This document shows, piece after piece, positions 14,400-20,760 of a stretch of 45,640 nt of DNA (position 1 is its first letter; each line of letters begins with the position of its first letter). A model generated the notes under the pieces. It was given only the letters and a program-made list of their open reading frames with translations, was not told where the DNA came from and searched no databases. Source of the DNA: Streptomyces chilikensis (GTDB taxonomy: Bacteria > Actinomycetota > Actinomycetes > Streptomycetales > Streptomycetaceae); NCBI RefSeq assembly GCF_001642695.1, contig NZ_LWCC02000005.1, positions 2,586,826 through 2,632,465 of the forward strand, in the 5' to 3' direction. Position numbers and translations under genes: made by a program.

Positions 14400-14557
14400 G
14401 TGCTAACCCGGTCCGGCTCCTCCCCCCCCGAGTCGGGCCGTGGATGACGACCCCCGCTCTCCCCCCCGGCGGGGGTCGTCGCATGTCCGGGTGGGTTTCG
14501 GCCTCCCGGGCCCAGCGGCCGGGTTCCCTTTCGCAGGGTGCCCGGCCGCTTTTTCGT
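14400..14557 (+). ncRNA. 6C small RNA
   Basis: Two consecutive hairpins each show a C-run loop. At 14410-14439 GGTCCGGCTC pairs with GAGTCGGGCC around CTCCCCCCCC. At 14446-14480 GACGACCCCCGC pairs perfectly with GCGGGGGTCGTC around a loop holding seven C. This is the defining feature of the actinobacterial 6C RNA family. A third hairpin with a U-tract (14514-14556) ends the transcript. The location between a HAD gene and ssd is the same as that of the M. tuberculosis 6C RNA (B11). The C-rich loops are thought to pair with G-rich Shine-Dalgarno regions of target mRNAs. The 5-prime end is my estimate; TAAGGT at 14328-14333 is one possible, more distant -10. Confidence 0.88.
14514..14556 (+). 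terminator. Intrinsic terminator of the 6C RNA
   Basis: AGCGGCCGGG (14514-14523) pairs with CCCGGCCGCT (14541-14550), with an inner CCCT/AGGG stem, and a TTTTTCGTTCT tract follows directly. A U-tract terminator is uncommon in this genome and supports a short, abundant transcript. Confidence 0.88.
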
Positions 14558-14871
14558 TCTCCGCGGCCGGTTACCCAGCGTTATCGGAAGGGCGCGCAGG
14601 GAGATTGGCGCGAGGGCTCCCGGAGACGGTGGCGAGCAGGTCTTCGCGGCTCGCTCGCAGGGGTGAACGCGATATCCACAATCGCCGGGTCGTCCCCGGA
14701 TTTCCACCAAGATCCACTTCTTTTCCGGTGCTGCCGCACGGTGATTGCGACGCGTGCGGATCACGGCCCGCTGCCCTTGCACCGTGTGCCGTTTCCCGCC
14801 GCGTCGCCCCCTTCCGACACGACACGGCCCGCGGAGGCGACGCCTCCTCGCGCAGGCAGGAGACAGCATCC
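14558..14871 (+). promoter_or_regulatory. Leader region of the ssd-tad operon
   Basis: About 310 bases between the 6C terminator and ssd, with no supported gene. It must contain the tad operon promoter. The stretch 14670-14730 is less GC-rich and includes ATATCCACAA, one mismatch from a consensus DnaA box; this may be chance. AGGAG lies 9 bases before the ssd ATG. Confidence 0.45.
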
Positions 14872-15975
14872 ATGACCGGATCCCCCTCCGGAGTCCCGGC
14901 TCCGGGCTCAGGAAGCACGGCGGGCGTACCGCTCATCGTCACCGAGGACCCGTTGCTCCTCGACGACCTGCTGCGGCTGTGCGCCGCGGCCGGGGCCAGG
15001 CCGGAGGTGCATCCCGGACCGCCGGACAGGCGCTCCGTCTGGGAGGCCGCGCCACTCGTCCTGATCGGTGACGACGCCGCCCGGCGGGTGCGCGGAGCGC
15101 CTCGCAGACCCGGCGTGGTCCTGGTCGGCCGGGACCAGGACGACCCCCTGGTCTGGCGTCATGCCGTGGAGATCGGGGCCGACCACGTGCTGGTGCTGCC
15201 CGACGGCGAGCAATGGCTCACCGACCGGATCGCCGACGTCGTGGAGGGCGTCGGCCGGCCCGCCCTGACGGTCGGTGTCATCGGCGGCAGCGGCGGTGCC
15301 GGAGCCTCCACGCTGGCCTGCGCCCTCGCCGTCACGTCGGCCCGCTGCGGGGTGCGCACGCTGCTGGTGGACGCCGATCCGCTGGGCGGCGGCCTGGACG
15401 TGCTGCTGGGCGGCGAGACCACCGAGGGCCTGCGCTGGCCCGCGTTCGCCTCCTCGCGCGGCCGGCTGGGCGGCGGAGCCCTGGAGGAGTCGCTGCCCAG
15501 CCTCCACTCGCTGCGGGTGCTGAGCTGGGACCGCGGCGACTGCGTGACCGTCCCGCCGGACGCCGTCCGCGCCGTCCTGGCGGCCGCCCGGCGTGGCGGC
15601 GGGGCGGTGGTGGTGGACCTTCCGCGGCGGGTCGACGAAGGGGTCGCCGAAATCCTCGCCCAGCTCGATCTCGGAGTGCTGGTGGTGCCCGCCGGGATCC
15701 GCGCCGTGGCCGCCGCCGGCCGCGTGGCCTCGATGGCGGGGATGGTCCTGCGGGACCTCCGGGTCGCCGTGCGCGGCCCGCATGCTCCCGGCCTCGACGG
15801 AGCCGAGGTGGCCCGGCTGCTCGGGCTGCCCCTGCTGGGTGAGGTGCCGGCCGACCCCGCCCTGCGGCCACCGGCCTCCGGATCGCTCCCTCCGGGAGCG
15901 GCGCCCCGCGCCCCGCTGACCCGGTTCTGCCGGCAGTTCTGGGCCCGCGCGGCGGCTTCGGCGGGTGGGCGATGA
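14872..15975 (+). CDS. ssd: Ssd/CpaE-like septum-site determining protein
   Basis: A 367-residue MinD/ParA-superfamily protein of the Ssd/CpaE type, first gene of the Tad cluster. An N-terminal receiver-like domain of about 125 residues (PLIVTEDPLLLDDLLRLCAAAG) precedes the ATPase-like domain. The position of the deviant Walker A reads GVIGGSGGAGASTLACAL near residue 138, with no lysine at either diagnostic position, so ordinary nucleotide hydrolysis is doubtful. LLVDADPLGGGLDVLLGG and AVVVDLPRRVDEGV correspond to switch and Walker B segments. CpaE proteins localise Tad secretion machinery in Caulobacter; M. tuberculosis Ssd (Rv3660c) affects septation. Here it could target the Tad machine or act on cell division. 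It overlaps tadA by ATGA. Confidence 0.87.
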   Translation: MTGSPSGVPAPGSGSTAGVPLIVTEDPLLLDDLLRLCAAAGARPEVHPGPPDRRSVWEAAPLVLIGDDAARRVRGAPRRPGVVLVGRDQDDPLVWRHAVEIGADHVLVLPDGEQWLTDRIADVVEGVGRPALTVGVIGGSGGAGASTLACALAVTSARCGVRTLLVDADPLGGGLDVLLGGETTEGLRWPAFASSRGRLGGGALEESLPSLHSLRVLSWDRGDCVTVPPDAVRAVLAAARRGGGAVVVDLPRRVDEGVAEILAQLDLGVLVVPAGIRAVAAAGRVASMAGMVLRDLRVAVRGPHAPGLDGAEVARLLGLPLLGEVPADPALRPPASGSLPPGAAPRAPLTRFCRQFWARAAASAGGR

Positions 15976-17225
15976 ACACCGGGCCCGGAAGCGGCGCCGC
16001 GAACGCCACCGCACCGGTGGGAGACCTGCTCGACGGAGTCCGCCGCTGGCTCGCCGAGAGCGGCGCCGACCCCACCCCGGCGCGCGTGGCCCAGGCCCTG
16101 CGTGAGCGGGGCGGACGGGTGCTGGGCGACGCGGAGGTCCTGGGGACCGCTGTCCGGCTGAGGTCCGAGCTGGTGGGCAGCGGGCCCCTGGAGCCCCTGC
16201 TGGCGGACCCGGAGGTGACCGACGTCCTGGTCTCGGCGCCCGACCGGGTGTGGGTCGACCGGGGAGCCGGGCTGGAGCTGACCGGCGTGGCCTTTCCGGA
16301 CGCCGCCGCGGTGCGCCGCCTCGCGCAGCGGCTGGCCGCCGTCACGGGACGCCGCCTCGACGACGCCCGCCCCTGGGTGGACGCACGGCTGCCCGACGGG
16401 ACGCGGTTGCACGCCGTGCTGCCCCCGGTGGCGGTCGGCTGCGCCTGCCTCTCGCTGCGCGTGGTCCGGCCGCGGGCCTTCACCCTCGGGGAGCTGACCG
16501 GTGCCGGCATGGTCCCGCCCAGCGGCGAGGGGGTGCTGCGCGCGCTGGTCGAGGCCCGGCTGTCGTTCCTGATCAGTGGGGGCACCGGCACCGGGAAGAC
16601 CACGCTGCTCAGTGCCCTGCTCGGCGTCACCGGGCCCTCGGAGCGGATCGTGCTCGCCGAGGACTCGGCGGAACTGCGGCCGGACCATCCCCACGTGGTG
16701 CGGCTGGAGAGCCGGCCCGCCAACCAGGAGGGCGCCGGTCTGGTGACCCTGGAGGACCTGGTGCGGCAGGCGCTGCGCATGCGGCCCGACCGGCTGGTGG
16801 TCGGAGAGGTGCGCGGGGCCGAGGTCGTGCACCTGCTGGCCGCGCTGAACACCGGTCACAGCGGCTGCGGCACGGTCCACGCCAACGCGGCGGCGGACGT
16901 CCCGGCCCGCCTGGAGGCCCTGGGCACCGCCGCCGGGCTCGACCGGGCCGCGCTGCACAGTCAGCTGGCGGCCGCGTTGTCGGTGGTCATCCACCTGGTC
17001 CGCGAACGGGGCGGGCGACGGCGGATCGCCGAGGTCCGGGTGCTGGAGCGGGGCGCCGACGGGCTGGTGCGGACGGTCCCGGCCCTGCGGTGGGGCGAGC
17101 GGGCCTTCGTGCCGGAGCGTGGATGGGAGCGGCTGGTGAGGCTCCTGGACGCCGGTGACCTGGGCGATCCGGGCGGTGCGGCGCGGCGGGCGGAGGGCCG
17201 GGGCGACGCGGGGGAGCCGTCATGA
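15972..17225 (+). CDS. tadA: TadA/CpaF-type secretion ATPase
   Basis: A 417-residue type II/IV secretion-system ATPase that should power assembly of Tad (Flp-type) pili or pseudopili at the cytoplasmic face of the membrane. Visible motifs are GGTGTGKTTLLSALLG (Walker A, near residue 205), LAEDSAELRPDHPHVVRLESR (Asp box), RMRPDRLVVGEVRGAEV (Walker B, near 270), and TGHSGCGTVHANAA (His box). The family length is normal. Start and stop overlap neighbouring genes by ATGA, so it is tightly coupled to ssd and tadB. Confidence 0.95.
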   Translation: MNTGPGSGAANATAPVGDLLDGVRRWLAESGADPTPARVAQALRERGGRVLGDAEVLGTAVRLRSELVGSGPLEPLLADPEVTDVLVSAPDRVWVDRGAGLELTGVAFPDAAAVRRLAQRLAAVTGRRLDDARPWVDARLPDGTRLHAVLPPVAVGCACLSLRVVRPRAFTLGELTGAGMVPPSGEGVLRALVEARLSFLISGGTGTGKTTLLSALLGVTGPSERIVLAEDSAELRPDHPHVVRLESRPANQEGAGLVTLEDLVRQALRMRPDRLVVGEVRGAEVVHLLAALNTGHSGCGTVHANAAADVPARLEALGTAAGLDRAALHSQLAAALSVVIHLVRERGGRRRIAEVRVLERGADGLVRTVPALRWGERAFVPERGWERLVRLLDAGDLGDPGGAARRAEGRGDAGEPS

Positions 17226-18217
17226 CGGGCGCCGGGGGCGACGGGACGGCGGGCGGGGTGGCCGCTGTCACCGCGATCGGCGCGGCGATGGGCGTCTGGC
17301 GGGGACTGGGTCCCCGGTCGGTCGTTCCCCGGGCACGGGCGATGGCCGTGGAGTCCGGGACGGCCGGTACGGGGCCGCCGGGCGGAGGAGCCGGACGACC
17401 AGGAATCCCGGCGGTGGCCGTGGAGGCCGGTCGGCTGCGGCGGCCGGGGCTCGGTGACAGGTCCGCCCGGCGTCCCCTCATCGCCCGCGCCGCGCCGCTC
17501 GGCCGGTTCCTGTCGAACACGGCTGAGAACAGGGGGACGTGGTGGCTCCTGGCCGCGGCGGGGGCGGTGGCGGTGCTGGGAGCGTCGCCGCTCCCCCCGG
17601 CCCTGGGCCTGGCAGCCGTGCCGTTGGTCCGCAGAGCACGGCGGGCCGCCGCGGAGCGGCATCAGCGGGACCGGCGGGCCGACGCGGTGATCGCCCTGTG
17701 CGGCGCGCTGGCCGGTGAGGTCCGGGCGGGCCGTCAGCCGGGGGAGGCACTGGCCGTGGCGGTCCGCGACGACGGCGCCGCCGGACTGGGCGAGGCGCTC
17801 GCACCGGTGGTCGCGGCCGCGAGGTTCGGCGGTGACGTCGCAGGAGCGCTGACAGGCGCCTCGCGCACACCAGGGGCCGAGGGACTGCGCGGTCTCGCGG
17901 CGTGCTGGCGGGTCGCGGTGGACCGGGGGGCGGGGCTGGCCGACGGGCTGGAACGGCTCGACGCGGCTCTCCGCGCCGAACGGAACCGGCGCTCCGACCT
18001 CCGCTCCCAGCTGGCCGGCGCCCGGGCCACCACCGTGATGCTCGCCGGGCTTCCGGCCGTCGGGCTGGCGATGGGCACGGCACTGGGGGCCGACCCACTG
18101 AGGATCCTCCTGCACACCGGGCCCGGACTGGGATGCCTGGCCGTGGGAGGACTTCTCGAGGCCGCGGGCATCTGGTGGGCGCTGTGGATCGTGCGCGGTG
18201 CGGAGGACGGGTCATGA
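17222..18217 (+). CDS. tadB: TadB-type inner-membrane platform protein
   Basis: A 331-residue protein with a type II secretion GspF-like domain, probably one half of the membrane platform that partners TadC and the TadA ATPase. The first 110 residues are Gly/Arg/Pro-rich and poorly conserved. A hydrophobic helix pair lies at about residues 100-135 (WWLLAAAGAVAVLGASPLPPALGLAAVPL). The cytoplasmic GspF domain follows (ALCGALAGEVRAGRQPGEALAVAV), and two C-terminal helices (TTVMLAGLPAVGLAMGTALG and GCLAVGGLLEAAGIWWALWIV) close the protein. Both ends overlap neighbours by ATGA. Confidence 0.88.
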   Translation: MTGAGGDGTAGGVAAVTAIGAAMGVWRGLGPRSVVPRARAMAVESGTAGTGPPGGGAGRPGIPAVAVEAGRLRRPGLGDRSARRPLIARAAPLGRFLSNTAENRGTWWLLAAAGAVAVLGASPLPPALGLAAVPLVRRARRAAAERHQRDRRADAVIALCGALAGEVRAGRQPGEALAVAVRDDGAAGLGEALAPVVAAARFGGDVAGALTGASRTPGAEGLRGLAACWRVAVDRGAGLADGLERLDAALRAERNRRSDLRSQLAGARATTVMLAGLPAVGLAMGTALGADPLRILLHTGPGLGCLAVGGLLEAAGIWWALWIVRGAEDGS

Positions 18218-18996
18218 CCTGGCCTGCCACCGCGACGGTGCTCGGCGTCACGGCGGCCCTGTGCTGGACGGTCGGGAAAGCGGCGGGCAGACGCGGAGCG
18301 GGGCGTGCGCGCCGCCGGGCGGAGGCGTTGCTCGGACGGCCCGCCCCACCGTCCTCGGCGGTGCACCGGCGGTGGCAGCCCGGTGAGGCCGCCCGGCACC
18401 GGGCGGCGGTCCTCGGAGCGGTGGCCGTCTGCTGGCTGCTGGTCGGAGGGATTCCGGGCATGGTCGTCGGAGCGCTGGCGGGGCTGGTCCTGCGGCACCG
18501 GCTCGGACGGTGGGCCGCGCGCGAGGCCGGGACGGACCGGACGGTCGTCCAGGCGGCCCGGCAGCTTCCGCTCGCCGCCGACCTCCTGGCGGCCTGCGTG
18601 GAGGCGGGGGCCGATCCCGTGGTCGCCGCCCGCGCGGTGGGGGAGGCGCTCGGCGGCCCCTTGGGCGAGCGGCTGGAGCAGGGCGCGGCCGAGGTCCGGC
18701 TCGGGGGCGAACCGGCCGCGGCCTGGCGGCGACTGGCCGCCGTGCCGGGGGCGGCGCCCCTCGCCCGGCTCATCGAACGCGCGGGTGAGTCCGGCCTGCC
18801 TGCCGCGGCGCCCGCCGCACGACTCGCGGCCGAGGCCCGGGCGGCCGGGGACCGGGCGGCCGCGGGACGGGCCCGCAGGGCCGGCGTGCTGATCACCGGC
18901 CCGGTGGGGCTGTGCTTCCTCCCTGCCTTCATCACGGTCGGCGTACTCCCCGTGGTGATCGGCCTGGCGGGCGGTGCGCTCGGCGCGGGCCCGTGA
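18214..18996 (+). CDS. tadC: TadC-type inner-membrane platform protein
   Basis: A 260-residue second GspF-like platform protein. It has an N-terminal helix (MTWPATATVLGVTAALCWTV), a helix pair at about residues 62-92 (AVLGAVAVCWLLVGGIPGMVVGALAG), a GspF domain (LPLAADLLAACVEAGADPVVAARAVGEALGG) and a terminal hydrophobic hairpin (GVLITGPVGLCFLPAFITVGVLPVVIGLAGG). The ATG overlaps the tadB stop by ATGA. The apparent longer frame to the left overlaps tadB and is not used. Confidence 0.88.
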   Translation: MTWPATATVLGVTAALCWTVGKAAGRRGAGRARRRAEALLGRPAPPSSAVHRRWQPGEAARHRAAVLGAVAVCWLLVGGIPGMVVGALAGLVLRHRLGRWAAREAGTDRTVVQAARQLPLAADLLAACVEAGADPVVAARAVGEALGGPLGERLEQGAAEVRLGGEPAAAWRRLAAVPGAAPLARLIERAGESGLPAAAPAARLAAEARAAGDRAAAGRARRAGVLITGPVGLCFLPAFITVGVLPVVIGLAGGALGAGP

Positions 18997-19062
18997 GACG
19001 ACTCCGCCGCGTCGGTGCGGCGGTCCTTGAGAAACGAAACCAACGACGACCTGGAGGTCGAG

Positions 19063-19290
19063 ATGCGGAACATGACACGAGGAGCGCGGCGGATGTGGAA
19101 CCGACTGCTCCACCTGGCCTGCCGGGCCGGGACGGCCCGCCGGGACGCGGGCATGGTCACATCCGAGTACGCGATGGGCATCGTGGCGGCGGTGGCGTTC
19201 GCAGCCGTGCTCTACAAGGTGGTGACCAGCGGTCAGGTCACGGCGGAGCTGCAGGGACTGGTGAAGAAGGCGCTCGATGGAGCGCCCTGA
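19063..19290 (+). CDS. DUF4244 Flp-pilin-like small protein
   Basis: A 75-residue protein with a basic N-terminus, a prepilin-type site in RRDAGMVTSEYAMGIVAAVAF and one hydrophobic helix. After the Gly, Glu and Tyr stand at +5 and +6, the pattern of Flp pilins processed by a TadV-type peptidase. Its place after tadC suggests it is the major pilin of this Tad system. No TadV peptidase is in the window, so a housekeeping or distant enzyme must act. GGAGG lies 6 bases before the ATG; an upstream in-frame ATG would add 16 residues without benefit. Confidence 0.88.
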   Translation: MRNMTRGARRMWNRLLHLACRAGTARRDAGMVTSEYAMGIVAAVAFAAVLYKVVTSGQVTAELQGLVKKALDGAP

Positions 19291-19723
19291 CGCGCTCTCC
19301 CCACCGGCCTGCCGGCCGGTGGGGCAGGGGCTGGTGCGACAGGTGGTTCCCCGACCGGTCCGCAGGCCGGTGCGGGACCGGCAGAGCGGGATGGTGACCG
19401 CGGAGACGGCGGTGACCCTGCCGGTGCTGGTCCTCTTCGGGATGGCACTGGTGTGGGCCTTGATGGCGACCGCCGCACAGGTCCAGTGCGTGGACGCGGC
19501 CCGGGCCGGCGCCCGGGCCGCGGCCCGGCAGGACTCCCCGGAGGCGGTGCTCGCCGTGGCCCGACGCGCCGCGCCGGGTGGTGCCCGGGTGACCGTCGGC
19601 CGCAGCGGCGACATGGTGCGGGTCCGGGTGGTGGCTCACCCGCCAGGGGCCGGAGCCCTGCCGTTCGAGGTGCGACACGAGGCGGTCGCGCTTGCGGAGG
19701 AGACCGCCGGGGCCGGGCCATGA
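19277..19723 (+). CDS. TadE-like pseudopilin
   Basis: A 148-residue TadE-family protein. A 36-residue basic N-terminus is followed by the prepilin-like motif SGMVTAETAVTLPVLVLFGM, with Glu at +5 of the presumed mature protein, a hydrophobic helix and a small extracytoplasmic domain of about 85 residues (QVQCVDAARAGARAAARQDS). It should be a minor pseudopilin of the Tad apparatus. The start overlaps the end of the DUF4244 gene by 14 bases and the stop overlaps the next gene by ATGA. GAAGAAGG precedes the ATG. Confidence 0.88.
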   Translation: MERPDALSPPACRPVGQGLVRQVVPRPVRRPVRDRQSGMVTAETAVTLPVLVLFGMALVWALMATAAQVQCVDAARAGARAAARQDSPEAVLAVARRAAPGGARVTVGRSGDMVRVRVVAHPPGAGALPFEVRHEAVALAEETAGAGP

Positions 19724-20760
19724 GGTGCCGCGACGACCGGGGGTCGGCGACGGTCTGGGCGGGCGGGATCGTGAGCGCGCTCTGTGTGGTCTTCGCGGTG
19801 GTGCTCGCGATGAGCGAGACGGTGGTGGTGAGGCACCGCGCCGCCGCGGGAGCCGACCTGGCCGCGCTGGCGGCGGCCGGCCATTGGACGGAAGGCGTGG
19901 CGGCGGCCTGTGCCCTGGCCGACCGGGTGACCCGCTCGCAAAGGGCGCGGCTGGTCCGGTGCGGGGTCACCGGGGAGGTGGCCGACGTGGTCGTCTCCGC
20001 CGGCCACGGCCCGTTCGCCGCGGAGTCCAGAGCCCGGGCCGGTCCACCGGACCTGGACCCGGACCCGGCGGCCGGCGGGGCTCTGTCCTCGGGCCTGGTG
20101 CCCCCCTCCGGTGCCCCGCTGCTGCGGAAGCCCGTCCCGGCGGAACGCGGTCACGGGGACCACCGTGCCACCGGGCCGGCGGCGTCCACGGCGGACGCCG
20201 CGCCAGCCGTCGGACAGCGCTCCCGGCCCGGGCTTCGGAGGGTCTCCCGAGCGGGATCCCGGCGGGTCGCCCCTCGGCTGCTTTACGGCTTGGCCCCGGC
20301 GTGTCACCCCACGACGTCCTCGGGGCCGGGCACGTGGGAGCCGCCCCGGTCGCCTCCGGACCGGCACCGGCGGGTCGCTCCGGTTCCTTTCCGGCCCGGC
20401 CCGGGCGTGTCACTTCCCGGCGTCCCCGGGTCCGGGCACGAGGGTGCCGCCCGGTCGCCCCCGGACCGGGCTCCGAGGCATCGCCCGGTCGCCTCCGGGC
20501 CAGGCTCCGAGGCGCCGCCCCGGTCGCCTCACGGCTCTTCCGCGGCGTTCTTCCCCGGCGCCCCCTTGAGCAGTTCGGTCAGCAACCGCACCGCTCCCCG
20601 CTTGTGCAGCGGCTCGTTGCCGTTGCCGCACTTGGGCGACTGGATGCAGGACGGGCACCCGGCCTCGCACTCGCAGGACGCGATGGCCTCACGGGTCGCC
20701 CGCAGCCACCCCCGCGCCGTGTGGAAGGCGCGTTCGGCGAACCCGGCGCCCCCCGGATGA
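19720..20760 (+). CDS. TadG-like helicase/secretion-neighbourhood protein with aberrant C-terminal extension
   Basis: The first 110 or so codons match the small TadE-like protein found between Tad genes and the DEAH helicase in actinobacteria. DRGSATVWAGGIVSALCVVFAVVLAMSE begins a pseudopilin-like helix (Trp replaces Glu at +5), followed by the typical RHRAAAGADLAALAAAGHW. The frame then stays open to 346 residues, far beyond the usual length of roughly 110-130. The added part is Pro/Arg/Gly-rich, loses Streptomyces codon bias from about 20200, consists of imperfect repeats, and overlaps the last 232 bases of the convergent helicase gene. The true protein may end much earlier in relatives, with the stop lost here, or a sequencing frameshift may be present. 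It starts in an ATGA overlap with the TadE-like gene. Confidence 0.65.
   Translation: MRCRDDRGSATVWAGGIVSALCVVFAVVLAMSETVVVRHRAAAGADLAALAAAGHWTEGVAAACALADRVTRSQRARLVRCGVTGEVADVVVSAGHGPFAAESRARAGPPDLDPDPAAGGALSSGLVPPSGAPLLRKPVPAERGHGDHRATGPAASTADAAPAVGQRSRPGLRRVSRAGSRRVAPRLLYGLAPACHPTTSSGPGTWEPPRSPPDRHRRVAPVPFRPGPGVSLPGVPGSGHEGAARSPPDRAPRHRPVASGPGSEAPPRSPHGSSAAFFPGAPLSSSVSNRTAPRLCSGSLPLPHLGDWMQDGHPASHSQDAMASRVARSHPRAVWKARSANPAPPG
20291..20530. repeat. Imperfect tandem repeats between the Tad operon and the helicase
   Basis: A segment of about 72 bp (near 20292-20363) recurs about 104 bp later (near 20395-20466) with roughly 85 percent identity by eye. Shared blocks are GGCGTGTCAC and CCGGGCACG. 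A shorter unit beginning GGCTCCGAGGC and ending CGGTCGCCTC then occurs twice in tandem (about 20469-20530). The block sits in the tail of the TadG-like frame and ends at the helicase stop codon. Confidence 0.75.
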
